Shown: positions 1-12,438 of the stretch, one piece after another
How the letters are laid out: each line of letters opens with the position of its first letter
Position numbering within the stretch: position 1 is the first letter of the stretch
Assembly (NCBI GenBank): GCA_018287875.1
Contig: JAGVVL010000009.1
Span: 2,542,001-2,606,000, forward strand
Length of the DNA: 64,000 nucleotides
Direction: 5' to 3'
Origin: Nigrospora sphaerica
Taxonomy: Eukaryota; Ascomycota; Sordariomycetes; Amphisphaeriales; Apiosporaceae
Program-made: the position numbers and the translations under genes
The notes under the pieces: generated by a model
What the model was told of the DNA's origin: nothing
Databases searched by the model: none
The model's input: only the letters and a program-made list of their open reading frames with translations

Positions 1-759
1 ATACACTGCCATCCATCAGTCTCGGGACATCATCGTCGGGCGCGCAAGCATAATGGTATTACCGTGCCAAAATTCGAAGACCTGCTCGGGCGGTATGTGG
101 GAGTATGAGGCCACCTGGTTGTAGATACGGTCGTGGTTCAGGACAATGCCCTTGGGCAATATCATTGGGGGCGGCATGCTGCCGGAGTCGGGCCTGGCAA
201 GTCGGCGGTCGAGGTTCGTCTCTCGCCTTGCTCTCCAATCAGCGCTCAGGCGGGACGTGTTTGCGATCGGCTCGAGGTTGGCTGGGCGAGCCTACCAGCG
301 AAAGCCTCCGCTAACAGTGTGATACAAGCTTGGTGCCTGGAAACCTGCTACCCATTGCTGCCGGCAGGAAACTTGGGAGGAGTAGCAAAGAGGGACAGGG
401 GCGCCTCATCCGCTGGGACGGCCTTGCAGCAGGGCCGGGAGTTTACCACGGAAGCTCAGCCTTTAGGAAAGCAGGGACGAGTCTGAACACAGGGCCCCGG
501 AGGAAGCCACTGTCACCTTACAAAAACGAGGTGGGCCGTCTCCCAGGCCGCAACAGACGGGGACCTCGCAAGTATGTAGTATCTTTCCGACCAGTGCGAG
601 GCTGGACTCTCGAGTCCGCTTTTACCGGGGCGCAATCCCTCGCCACGCCGCCTGGCGCGGAAGAAAAAAAAGTAGGCAGCTGTGGAATGCTGGGCTCGGG
701 GGAGAGAGAGGACCGGAGGGCGGTAAGTCTGTTTGCCTGTGTGGGTGGGTGGGTTAGGT

Positions 760-790
760 AGAGAGAGAGAGAGTGTGTGTGTGTGTGTGA
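760..790. repeat. (GA)n(GT)n compound microsatellite
   Basis: About six GA units run directly into about nine GT units, in non-coding DNA. Confidence 0.9.
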
Positions 791-1639
791 GGCAAGGATG
801 AACGTAGGCAGGCTGCCTGTGTAGTAGCGGCGGCGGGTGCTGGTACGGGCACGGGTGCCAATGCTGGCCCCGTGTGGAAGCGGTCGTGGCCGTGGTGGTG
901 GTGACACGTCAACCCGCTTTCGTCGGCTTGTGTTGTGGAGGTACGGCAAGCTACTCTCCTCTCCCGGGACGGATGAGTGCAAAGGCAGAGGAGGGGTCAA
1001 GACTGCCGAGGCTGGAGAGGGCCAGGGCAACCGAGAACTGAACAGGCGGTTTTGCGTCACGGCCGGACAGGCAGTCTCATGGCACCTCCAGTATTGGCGA
1101 GCCCAGTCGGGGGGCGAGACTCCCCGTGGAAATGACCGGGGTCAGGCGGCGAGACGATCGATACTGTGTAGAGGCGGCTGGAAAAGAAGTATATGGACAG
1201 GCCGACGAACGGGGTGGACGACCAAGACACAAGAAAGGGTGTCGAAGCAGTCAGACGGGTACGCTTTTGGCTGTCTAAGTTGGAGCAAGAACCCCCGGTC
1301 CGGTCGACAGGACGGCAAGATTTCCGGGTTGGCCAATGATGGGCATTCCAGACCACAGACAGCATGGACTTTCACGGGAACCCCATGGCAGGTTAGGTAC
1401 TTAAAGGGAAGGTAGGGTCAGCATGGTAGTGGTATGTAGGCCGCTGGAGACAGGCATGTAGGGGTTATGGGATGGGATCCGATTGCGCTCGGGTGGGATT
1501 TCTCGGGTGGCTCGACTCGACCGGGGCAGGTGATAGGCAGCAGTGGCGGCAATGGGGGGGCCAAGCGGCCTGGGAGCAAGCACAAGCACGGGCACAGGCA
1601 CGAGCACGACCGCAGCGGGCAACCTCTGCAACACAAGCA

Positions 1640-1694
1640 ACCACAACAACAATAACAACAACAACAACAATAATAACAATAACAATAATCAACA
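1640..1694. repeat. AAC/AAT trinucleotide microsatellite
   Basis: Imperfect AAC and AAT units span about 55 bp. The tract lies in a region with no supported gene, so the Asn- or Thr-rich frames across it are not taken as coding. Confidence 0.9.
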
Positions 1695-4539
1695 GCGATA
1701 TAGACGACTCGGACGCAGGAAGCAGCTGCTGAACTTTCTCTACCAACCGGCCTGCCTCTGCCTGGGATACCTCTTATGTGGCCTCCCCTGAAAACACAGT
1801 CGTGAAGACGCGACTCTCTCTCACAAGCAAAATTTTGACGCTATGGGGACCCGCTCCCCCGCTAATGTATCCTACTTCTATGTACATGGATACCATACCT
1901 CCTCGGTGCATCTTGCACACACGATTTACCATCACGCCTTCAGGGGATCCGTTTCGCAACTCTGACTACATGAGTGGGAGAATCCCATTCCCATCCCATT
2001 CATGGCCCCCAGGCATCCATCTTTCTGTCTGCATCATCGACGGGCCGGCCGGCTGGGAGACGCTGTTCGCCCCAGTCAGTCAGTAGGTCACCACTCGTGT
2101 GTCTCCCCTCCATGGGCCGGCCTCCGGAGCCCGTCCCAGTAATCCTGGTTCCATCTCATCTCAGCCTGGTCCGTCCATCCATCATGACCTGGGTATCTTT
2201 TTTGGTCGGTCGGCGCCGATGCCTCTCGTGCCTCTGCTACCACCTGGATAAGCGGGATGGGTAGGAGACCAACTGGACTAGGTAGCCGCTAGAGAAAGCC
2301 CGGCACAGACTCTGCATTAGTTTTTCTGCCTTTCTTACACAGTAGATACACGTCAGGTATGTAGGAAGTAGGGAAATAAAGAGGGGTTAAGGAGATGTAT
2401 CCAAATCGCACGACTAGAACAGGTTGAATAAGGTACGGCAGAACCGGATGTGAAAGTGGGTGGAGGGGGGTACTCGAGTGAAGTATATGCCTAGCCAGGT
2501 ACGGGGAATCTGCCCGTCATCTCCTTGCGCCGGTGTGGGAACTGCACAACAAAAATCAAATCAATCCGACGACGACATCACCGCCTACTGCACACACCGC
2601 ATACGAGCAGGCCGCAGTGGTCTCGATTCCGAATGCCGTCCCTTGCTCACCTCGATGCCGGGCGAGCAGTCGACAAAGCACGGGATCCCAAGCGACCTAC
2701 GTGAGACCCGACTCTGCCTCCATTCTCATCCATTTACATCTTGTACTCCGTCTTCTCGGGGAGTTGTCCGGGCAAGGTTGGTACCGGTACGCCGTCGGCA
2801 TCGGCTCATGGGCAGCACAGGCTGCCCGAGCCCCGTGAACTCCTACGGCATTGCCGAGTACGTAGGTAGGCAACCTTAGGTACCTCTGGATGCCGGGAAA
2901 GGAGATCCGCCCCTCCCCCTTCCCCAGTTCCGTGCAGTTGTCTCCAAATGGTGCACGTACTAAGTAGCCCGACTCGGGAAGTCGGGCAACCAATCCTTCA
3001 ACCGCAGTTGATGCAGTTCAGAGAACGTTTCCGCAAGAAGAGGAGCTATCCAAATTAACCCTTACATGAGGCATCTTACTGACTTACTTGGAAGGGTCTG
3101 AGGGTCTGAGGGTCTAATGGGAGGTGCAGGCGCAATTGCCCAAAGTTCCAATAGATATCTGTGTGTAAGCTACCTATCCGCTGCACACCGAAGCCTGGAG
3201 GAGTTAAAAGGATGCATGCAAAAGGGCGCCTCGACCAGGGGATGGATCTTCACACCTTCGGCCACCATCGTTCTAGAATGCCTTCAGCGTCCCCACAGCC
3301 TAGATATGGATGGATGGATGAGATACAGGGTCTCTGTCCATCTGATGCCCCCAACGCCGCCTCCCCTCCTAAGTAGCCAATGCCACGTCCCATTTTCCCA
3401 CAGCCGCCCCACCAGGAGCAGAAAGCGTTCGAGGCGCGAAGCACGTCTACGTGGAACGACTACGTACCATATGTACGGGGCTCTTACCTACCACTTACCT
3501 AGGCACCAAGGAGGTCAAGTACATTGTAGAAAGGCCTACCGATACCAATCGGTAAGGGAGAGGGAGAATATAAGCAGAGCTGGGACCGGTACGAATGGCC
3601 ATAACCTGGATTCATTTGCTGTAGAGGTGCATGGGGAGAAACCAACAGGTACCTATCTCCTTCTGCTTGGAGCTCTGGAGAGTCTGCAATGGGGCTCGGA
3701 GTTAGGAAGGGTTGTTCGTTTCGCGGCCCCGGCATTGGATCCATGGCATGAGATGTAAACCGGTCACTCATGGGCCACCACCCGCACAAGCCGCGTTGCC
3801 ATTCTGTCGAGTTCCTTTCGTTACGTAGCTCTTGCCTGTACACGCTATATATCCATGCACTTAGGTACAAGCATCCTCTGGAGCGGTGAACTCGGAACGG
3901 GCCTGCGCCCCGGGGGGGGGGGCTTGCCTAGGCTTCCTGAACCAACGACGCAAATGCTCGGCTCGCCCGTCTGCTCTTCCAGCATTTGTCGGGCTCGCAT
4001 GGCCCTTGGGCACAAATAGAAGGGGCAGCTTTTACGGGGCTCGAAACGGGCCCATTTCCTGCTCCGTACCTCTCTGCGAGCCCGTACGGATGCAGGGAAA
4101 CAACACAAACCGACCCCTTTTCACAACCCCCCTTCCCCCCTTCCCTTCCTGCCCTGTATCTGTGGCGACTCAGCAGCTTTGCCAGCAGTCGGTATTGACT
4201 CACCGCTGCTTCCCAGCTCAGAATCAATCAATGCCGATGGGAACCCCGGGGACTCACGACAAGGCCAGCGAGGGCAGGATTGCGCGGGCAAGCAGTTGAC
4301 TATCAGTAAGTCGGCAATACGACAAGTGGCCGTTGTCTTGTTGCACGGCCCTCGGCAGGCCGCATCTCGGCGCCCCGCCGTCTATCCCATGCGAATTTAT
4401 GTCCCGAGCGGCGCCTCGTGGACCGAGATATTGATAGCACCAAAAGCACCCACGACTTGGCAGAATGGTGGTGCGTCCCACCCGCCAAGTCCGCCAGCCC
4501 ACGCACGCTGCCGTGTGCCTCCCTCCTGCTATAGCCGGA

Positions 4540-4765
4540 GGTATTAAGTAAGAAGAGGTAGGTACTCGGTACCCGCTGGGTCAGTAGGTGGAAGCCCTGC
4601 CTTGATCTCGACTTCCCACTTCTCTGGCCGATCCAGCTCCAGTGGGCGCGCTTCCCAGCGGCAATTTGCGGGGGTCGCGTATATCGTGTGACCTCAGGTG
4701 GCAGGGTTAGGTACTGACTTAGGTAGGTACACACGGTACCTAGGGTTGGTACCTACTGTAAGAGG
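4540..4765. repeat. Cluster of TACCTAGGTA-type motifs
   Basis: Within about 220 bp there are many partial copies of the palindrome TACCTAGGTA and its halves (AGGTAGGTAC, GGTACC, TTAGGTAC). Further clusters occur at 5055-5120, 16965-17215 and 55305-55480, with scattered single copies elsewhere, always in intergenic DNA as far as I can see. The function is unknown. Confidence 0.6.
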
Positions 4766-5054
4766 CAGTGTCTACTCCGTAGACACGGCTCTACCTCGCC
4801 AATTGTTCCCATTCCTCCACGCGACCTACAATAGCCTGGTGTGAAGCCGCGGCGACGATTGATCGCCTGCAAGCACAAAGGTAGAGAGACACCCACGGGC
4901 CCAGAGTAGCATCGCCGGGTGCCGCCGGAGAGGCGCTTCGTCGGTGTCGTGATCCATCTCCGCAAGGCTGAATCACCACGAGGCGGCAGCACCCGTGGAC
5001 GGGTATGCCGTCTTGCAAGCATGTCCCGCGGGCCATGTGTTTTTGAGGACACCA

Positions 5055-5120
5055 TCCACCAGGTACCAAAGTCTTCTAAAGATCTGCCTACCTAGGTACG
5101 TAAAATACATACCTACCTCC
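5055..5120. repeat. Cluster of TACCTAGGTA-type motifs
   Basis: The stretch holds CAGGTACC, CTACCTAGGTACG and ATACCTACCTCC in close succession. It is the same dispersed intergenic motif seen at 4540-4765. Confidence 0.55.
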
Positions 5121-7411
5121 CTCCTACTTGCGTCTTCCTTTAGGTCACGTTCGCATACTGGTGAGTACATACGGATGGACAGTGGCCTGCCACCCTTTTG
5201 GTCGCCGACACGGAACCGAGACCAGCGTCCCGGTCAGCGTCCCCAAAAGCCCGATGCTACCCCGGAATCCAGGAACTCGGCCACGTGCTGGGCGTGCCAC
5301 ATGGTCAAGCCTTTCGTAAGACCAACAAGGTACGGCAGCTATCATTGGACGCTGGAGGCGCCGGCCACGAAAAGAAATAATGCCTAGCCTTGGCAGGTCT
5401 GCGGGATCTCTTGCTTGAGCCAATGAGCGCTCTCGGCCTCTGTCTCGTGGCTACTGCCCTGTGCGAATAGGTCCCGAGAAACTCTTCGCCGCCGTCTCCC
5501 CCCCAGCAGGCACGAGACATTCCGAGCTGGGCAAGCTCGGCTAGTTCTAGGCTTTGCCTTGTGTTACGGGGTTTGCCGGTTCGGCTGGGTAGGCATGCAA
5601 CTTGCACGCCTCGGAGAATTTCACACATCTTCGTAAGCCGGCGAGGTGTCTAGGTACGGAGTCCGTTGCGTTCGTATGGGGCGATGTGTTTGGTAGCGGC
5701 TCCTCTCCAAACCTTCAGCTACAACTACGAGCCTGCCGAGCCCGCCCCTGTTACCGCCGGAGATGGGCGGCCGGCCCCTTTGAGCCGATGCACACAAACC
5801 TTGATCCAGAGTAAATATACGTTGATCGTCCCGCCTGCGGTTAGCTGACCGAGCAGGCGTCCCATCCGGCCGCGAGGGGGGGCGCTCCCGCTATGCTCAC
5901 AGGTGAACAAACAGGTGGCAGATCAGCTCATCTCTCACATCGCCCTCCCGATTTCCGTAACTGTACCTAGATGAAGTCTCCCTGCGCGTGCGCGTCCAGC
6001 GGCCCGGCCCCGGGCGGGCGGTGAAATCCCGCTTGAGGAGGGTGTGATGGTCTTGCGAGGCAGCTAGACGCTCACGTCATTGGCGCTTGGCAAGGCCGAC
6101 CGCCCTCGGGCTCGGGGCGAATGCAACGGACCTCCAGCGGCTGTCCAGATATGGCGCCAACGTCTGGCGCAGTCGCATCAGATGGGACCCCGCAGTCTGC
6201 AGAACCAAAGCTGTGTTGGGACGGCTGTTTCATCCAGCCCCTCGGCCCCGTGCTCTCGCTATCTCGGCTGGTGGAAGCAGGCCTTTACCGGGTCAATGAC
6301 GGTGTCGTACACGATTCGAGCCGTCTGTGGCCGTATGTGCCGGGCGGTACGCATTCATCACGCGGAAGCGTTGAGACCGGACCACACGGGCGTCCAACGC
6401 CGATGGTATCACATGCAAGACGCACATGACCGTGCCGTATCACCCCAGAATCAGCCTCAAGGCGCACCCACGCCCGACGCCATCGCTACGCATATCTGGT
6501 CCAGTAACGAGAGAGAAGCAAGCGGGAGTGGCAACTCGCATATCGTGTATGCCACCGACCTGGCATTTCCGCACAAGGCCCCCGCCGCCCTTCTCGACTC
6601 CCCATCTGCCGGACCAAATGTTTCATGCCGGCAGTGTGGCCCTGGTGGCGCTGATCGACGGAACTCTTCTTCGCGAGGGACAGTCAACAGCCATTCTCAT
6701 GAGTGCTCTGTCCAGGCCTTCTGTCCGCATTTGCTTTCTTTTCCCTCGCCGGCTTACCAAATATGGAATATCGTGCTACGAGGTAATGAGTAACCGAATC
6801 GTCTGCCTCTCCATCCGTTCCTTTCGCATAGCATAGGTAGCTTGGTGGGCACGCATGTATCAACGTTGGTCCATCGCATGATTCGCACCACTTGCCCTCC
6901 CGGACCAACATGTGGTCTGCGGAAACCCCGATTCGACACCTTTTTCAACTTTGCTGACAGGGATAGAGGACTGCCATCTCATCGTTCCTTGCTTATCCTC
7001 AGCGTCCGCGTTTGCTCGGTGTGGAGCAGGGTCCTCAGATTGAGTAACTGGAAGATTGACTTGACCGCCCATAGACGCCGTCGCTAGGAAGACGCATTAA
7101 CAGTTCAGGTGCACCACCAGTTGATGCGCCCTCTGAACATGGATGGTAGCAGCTCTAGGCAGCTCCGAGATAGTCCAAAAAGTACCGACAAACGGCAAGC
7201 TACCGTCTGATGATGCTTGCTGTGACGCGTGCACAATAGCGCGATTCTATAGCTGTGTAGTATTCTGGATTCGTCCCTCGCAAACCCGGTCTGATGCCTC
7301 TCTGGTCTACCGTGTTGTGGTGAAGCAGCCCGTTCTACCCCGCGCTTCTTCTTCATAAATGTACCACCCCCCCCCCCACCCTTCCACTGCGTGTCCATGT
7401 ATGCAACAGTA

Positions 7412-8770
7412 CTATGCGGCTAGGTGGGCATATTCCTTGTTGAAAGCTCTGCCGATTACCATCCTTCTAATCTCCGAGGTACCTGCGCCGATCTCGTATA
7501 ATTTGGCACTTGGTATCGTTAGTTATTGCAATGGGTAGGGGGGACGACGGGGGCCTTACTCTCTCAGCAGTCTGGAAGCTGGCATCTCCTCGACATAACC
7601 CATACCGCCCAGAAGCTGGATACAGTCGAGCGCGCTCTCCGTGGCACGCTCCGCAGCGTACAAGATGGCGCCAGCACAGTCCTGCGTCTTAACGACGCCC
7701 TCTTCGTCAACTGCCCTGGCAGTGGCGTATGTGTATGCCCGCGAGGCCTGCATCTTGGTGTACATGTCGGCCAACTTGCCCTGGAGAAGTTGGTTATGCG
7801 CGATGGGGGCCCCGAATTGCTTCCGCTGGTGGGTGAAGGGCAACGCGACATCAAGGGCAGCCTGCATGATGCCCAGTGGTCCAGCGCTGAGCACCAACCG
7901 CTCAAGATCGAGGCCCTCCATCAGCACACGAACACCGCCATTCACCTTGCCAAGCACCTTCTCCTCGGGGACGAAGACGTTGTCAAAGGCCAGCTCGCCC
8001 GTGTTGCTGCCCCTCATGCCCATCTTGTCGAGCTTACGGGCACAGCTGAAGCCCTCCGACTTGGTATCGACCAGAAAGGCCGTAATGCCCTTGGAGGCCT
8101 TCTCGGGTTCCGTTTTCGCGTAGACCACAATGACATCGGCATCCGGCCCATTCGTGATCCACATCTTGGTGCCGTTGAGCACGTAGCCGCCGTCGACGGC
8201 CTTGGCCGTGGTACGCATGCTCACAACGTCGCTGCCGCTGCCTGACTCGGACATGGCGAGGGCCCCGACTTTGGTGCCGGCAATGAGGCCCGGCAGGTAC
8301 TCCTGTTTCTGCTCCGGGGAGCCGTTGAGCTGCAGCTGGTTGACGCAGAGCTGGGAGTGCGCCGCGTAGCTGAGACCGATGGAGCCGCTGGCGCGGGAGA
8401 TTTCCTCCATGACGACGCAGTGCGCCTGGTACCCCATGGCGAGGCCGCCGTGTTCTTCGTCGGCCGTCATGCCCAGGAAGCCAGCCTCGCCCAATTTGGG
8501 CCACATTTCGTTGGGGAAGGCATTGCTCTTGTCCGTATGAGCGGCCACCTCCTCGGGTATTTCGCGGCGCGTAAACTCCTGCACCCGCTCGCGGAGCTCG
8601 GCCAGGTCGCCCTGCGACGGCGGCTCGAAGCCCTTGGGGTGTTTGGAGGATGCATGACGGGCGTGGAGCACCGGCGACAGGCGCGTGGCCCTTGACGCCA
8701 GAGCCCGGCAAGCCGGGCGTGCCAATGGTTGCAGGGCCCTCATGCTGGGCATTGCGGCAGTGATGGGCAT
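7412..8770 (-). CDS. ivdA: Isovaleryl-CoA dehydrogenase, mitochondrial
   Basis: This FAD enzyme oxidises isovaleryl-CoA to 3-methylcrotonyl-CoA in mitochondrial leucine breakdown. There are two exons, 8770-7560 and 7508-7412. The 51-nt intron (7559-7509) has a GTAAGG donor, a CTAAC branch site and an AAG acceptor; splicing restores the family C-terminus with [20 protein letters not shown]. The product is 435 aa, normal for the family. The first 40 or so residues are Arg/Ala/Ser-rich and fit a mitochondrial presequence. The motif GLDLERLVL holds Glu290, which aligns with the catalytic base of human isovaleryl-CoA dehydrogenase; this position is what separates it from most other acyl-CoA dehydrogenases. 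The start has AAG before the ATG (A at -3); a second Met at residue 7 is possible. The gene is divergent from the mccB homologue, which acts on its product. The identification is secure; the exact start is less so. Confidence 0.95.
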
Positions 8771-9050
8771 CTTGGTGGAATAGAAACAGAGAGCGAGTCG
8801 TTCGTGACTGTAGATTCGAGACAGATACGGTGTTGCGAGGTCCGGGCATTACCTCGGTTTACCTAGGGAGAGACGCTTCTGCCGAGCGGCTTGGTACGGC
8901 AATCGGCGGCTGCTCTCGCCCTTCGTCCCACGATTGGGATCGCGCCCACCCGGCCCCCAAAGACGTGGTCCGGTTCTTCCTTGCACGTACTACATTTCGC
9001 CGTGGGACGCGCTGCTATAGACTCATTGTCTCCCGGGCACTTCTTGCGAT
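8771..9050. promoter_or_regulatory. Bidirectional promoter of the leucine-catabolism pair
   Basis: The 280 bp between the two divergent start codons must hold both promoters and both 5' leaders. Visible elements are four CGG triplets within 8887-8909, the kind of half-site bound by Zn2Cys6 regulators, and a CCAAT box on the minus strand at 8933-8937. No TATA box is obvious. Co-regulation of the two genes is inferred from the layout, not shown. Confidence 0.6.
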
Positions 9051-10886
9051 ATGTCTCTGTCGAGGGCTTCGCGAGACCTGCTGGGCCTCGGCCGCCAACT
9101 GCCCCGACGCTACCGCCATGTTCTCCGCAGTGGCCTTCCGTTGCGCGCCGCGCCGTGCCGCGCCGTGGCAACCTACACGGCTCCCTACCAAGCGAACGCC
9201 ATCTCGGTCCTCCAGAGCGACGTAGACACGGCCTCGGAAGAGTTCATGGAAAACCAGCGCCTGATGGGGGAGGCCATGGCGCGACTGGAGGAGCTCACGC
9301 GGACGGCCCAGCTGGGCGGGCCGGCCAAGGCCAAGGAGAAGCACCTCGCCCGGAAGAAGATGCTTCCCAGAGACCGGGTCACGGCCTTGGTTGACCCCGG
9401 CACCACGTTCATGGAGCTCTCGCCGCTGGCGGGCCACGAGCTGTACCCGGAGGCCGAGGTACCGGCCGGAGGCCTCATCACCGGCGTCGGTGTCGTCGAG
9501 GGCGTCACTTGCATGATTGTGGCCAACGACAGCACCGTCAAGGGCGGCACCTACTATCCCATTACGGTGAAGAAGCACCTGAGGGCGCAAACCATTGCCC
9601 AGGAAAACAAGTTGCCGTATGTTGCGGGCCGGACCGGCTGCGGCCATGGACGAGCTGGCTGACCGGTGACAGATGCATCTACCTAGTGGACTCGGGCGGC
9701 GCCAATCTCCCCCACCAGTCCGACGTGTTTCCCGACCGCGACCATTTTGGCCGCATCTTCTACAACCAGGCTCGTATGAGCGCCCAGGGCATCCCGCAGA
9801 TCTCGGTCGTCATGGGGCTATGTACGGCGGGCGGTGCCTATGTTCCCGCCATGAGCGACGAGAACATCATTGTCGAGAAGCAGGGGAACATCTTCTTGGC
9901 CGGTCCGCCTCTCGTCAAGGCCGCTACGGGTGAGGAGGTTTCCGCCGAGGAGCTGGGCGGCGGTGAGATGCACACCTCGATATCCGGCGTGTCCGATTAT
10001 CTGGCCGTGGACGATGCGCACGCCGTGACGCTGGCGAGGCGGTGCGTGAGCAACTTGAACTGGCCAACGAAGGCATCGCCCAATTCCTCGTCCTTCGCGG
10101 AACCGCTGTACCCCGAAGCCGAGCTGCTGGGGGTTGCCTCGACAAACCTACGGAAGCCCCTGCCCATCCATGAGGTGATTGCCCGCATCGTCGATGGTTC
10201 CCATTTCTCCGAGTTCAAGCGCGATTACGGCTCGACGCTCGTGACCGGGTTTGCCAGCATCTACGGCCACCGCGTCGGGATAGTTGCCAATAACGGTATT
10301 CTGTTCGCTACCTCGGCGCAGAAAGGGGCTCACTTCATTGAGCTCTGCTCCCAACGGGGCATTCCCCTGGTTTTCCTTCAGAACATCAGCGGCTTCATGG
10401 TGGGCAAAGAGGCCGAGCGGGACGGCATTGCCAAGCACGGCGCAAAGCTCGTCACCGCCGTCTCGTGTGCGGATGTGCCCAAGTTCACGGTCGTCATTGG
10501 CGGCAGTTATGGCGCAGGCAATTACGGTATGTGCGGGCGGGCGTACAGCCCGCGCTTTCTATGGATGTGGCCCAACGCCCGCATAGGCGTCATGGGCGGC
10601 GAGCAGCTCTCCAAGGTCATGGAGACGGTTGGGCAAAAGCCCGATCCCGAATTGAGGGATAGGATTGAGCGGGAAAGCGACGCTGTCTACTCCTCTGCCA
10701 GGCTATGGGTAAGTCGGAATCGTCTCCGTTCACTGTACCGAAGTGCCTCTAACCAACCCGTAGGACGACGGCGTGATTCCTCCACAACACACGAGACGTT
10801 ACTTGGGTTTAGGACTGAGAGCAGCGCTGTCGGGCAAGAACGAGGTGAAGGCTGGCGATACGAAATTTGGAGTTTTCCGCATGTAA
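9051..10886 (+). CDS. mccB: 3-methylcrotonyl-CoA carboxylase beta subunit, mitochondrial
   Basis: This is the carboxyltransferase subunit that moves CO2 from biotin (on the alpha subunit) to 3-methylcrotonyl-CoA, the step after isovaleryl-CoA dehydrogenase in leucine breakdown. The three exons are 9051-9616, 9673-10708 and 10764-10886. The introns are 56 nt (GTATGT donor, CTGAC branch) and 55 nt (GTAAGT donor, CTAAC branch). The product is 574 aa. The N-terminal 40-50 residues are Arg-rich with no acidic cluster, as in a mitochondrial presequence. The carboxyltransferase fold shows in [14 protein letters not shown] (around residues 238-251) and [16 protein letters not shown] (around 464-479). 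Splicing joins KLP to [13 protein letters not shown] and RLW to DDGVIPP, both family hallmarks. No alpha-subunit gene is adjacent in the window. Confidence 0.95.
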
Positions 10887-12438
10887 CGAATTGGGCGGCT
10901 TTTGTGGCAACGATCGACACGCATACATGTATCGCATCCCAATCAACGTGACCACTGACTACGGGGTTTCACGACTCTGCACGCCCTTTTCTGCAAGTAG
11001 GAGAGGTACGGCGCCGCAGTGCCTGTCGTTGAACTCGCGGTCAAATACAGGGGGAGGGAGTTGAGGGGAGGGTTCACTTCCGCGGCCTCCCCAAAGCAGC
11101 CCGCGTCCAGAGGCAAGCGCTTATGTTCCCCCCTCCCAACCTGCTGGGGGACAAGCAGTTCAGGGGCCCAAGAGCCTGGGAGCAACGATGTCGGTTGGCA
11201 CAAGCCGTCGGTGCAATTTGGACCAAGCCCGGGTGCCACATTGGGATCAACGAGCTGGCCTGGCGCTTAGTTGTCAAAAAGACAATGCGCGTGGGGTGGC
11301 TGTGCTGTCTCAAAAGGGAGGCGGCTCGGCGAGCTACTGCTGTTAACACCACCACAGCCTTCAACGCTGCCAGCCCACGAAGGAACCCCGCAGAGTAGCG
11401 ATGATGTAATGATACTTCGGGCCACGTGCTGCTGTGTACCCGATGGGGTGCAGAGCAGCTGAAGGCCGGTTTCGCGTAGGCGCGCTGCCTTGTTTAGCAG
11501 GCCATATGCCCATCTCGTCGATTCGGCGTGCTTCGCGTGCGGGGTGTGCGTTCGCAGAAGAGAGATTGGCTCGATTGGGACGGCCCGGGTTGAGCGAACA
11601 ACAGGGTGGGAAGGCAGGCTGGGGAGAGAGTGGAAGCTCGTCCGTCGGCCATTATGCTCTAGATCAGTCATGCAACGACCTGCTGCTTATTACCTACCTA
11701 CACTTACACTGCCTTTGCCTCTGCATCTATAGATACCGCCTCAGGTGAGTGGGAAGGGAGCCTGGAGCTAGGAGAAAACGACTCGGTGTTAGACGGGTAC
11801 TGGTGCGCAAACCGGCCGCACGCAGCTTTCTTACATGTAATTTCAATAACGGGCCCCGTCGCTTCACCATCGCGTCGCATCGCATCGTTTTCGCCCCTTC
11901 CTGGAGGGAACCCCGCCCCGCATTGGGAAATGCGTGGCAGGTTTGCCAGTACCGTAGTGTAAGAGGTATGCAGTCGCACCCATACGCCTTGCTCTTCCTA
12001 CGTACATACTTATTACATACACCTAGGCCTACCTCCCTTCGCGTTGGTACATAAGTAGCAGGGTAGCCCTGACCCCGTGGTTTCGTGGGATGGCGTGAGG
12101 TTAGGTAGTGCATCACAGGGCCCCCCAAGTCCATCCCCATCCTACGTTCGCTATAATCACATCCGCATCGCCCACCAGTCGCCAACTCGCAAACCCACCC
12201 GAACGGCGACGAGGAAGGGGGTCCGACAACGCGATGCGTGCCTAAACAACCTCTGCCCTACACGGACATCGGACGCGTCTTCATTGCTTCCGCCACCTAC
12301 TACGTGCCCTTACCGAGTATCTACTACTGCATATCCATCCGCCTGTACCTGTTCGTTACCAAGACCCTCTCGCACCGATCCGCCGACGTTCTCCGCGCCT
12401 TGCTCGTCGGAAGCACCCAAGGCTGCCTGGCCGCCAGC
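10887..12438. other. Intergenic region and 5' leader of the Osh1-like gene
   Basis: No coding motif is visible. The last few hundred bases are pyrimidine-rich with CTATAATC near 12150 and are likely promoter and leader for the gene starting at 12439. Short TACCTA motifs occur near 11690 and 12020. Confidence 0.55.

Larger units (their letters stand above)
1..7411. other. Gene-free stretch of about 7.4 kb
   Basis: No reading frame here carries a protein motif I recognise, and the open frames on both strands have the low-complexity, Arg/Pro/Ser-rich look of chance frames in GC-rich DNA. It contains a (GA)n(GT)n tract at 760-790, an AAC/AAT microsatellite at 1640-1694, a triple GGGTCTGA repeat at 3094-3117, a 9-G run near 3909, a C-run near 7368-7378 and several TACCTAGGTA-type motifs. 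The longest frame (6080-6793, plus) has no recognisable domain. Non-coding RNAs or a fast-evolving gene with many introns cannot be excluded. Confidence 0.6.

Noticed and set aside
6080..6793. A 237-codon plus-strand frame as a possible gene
   Set aside because: No domain, signal peptide or family resemblance was seen and other frames overlap it. A lineage-specific gene is not excluded but not supported.
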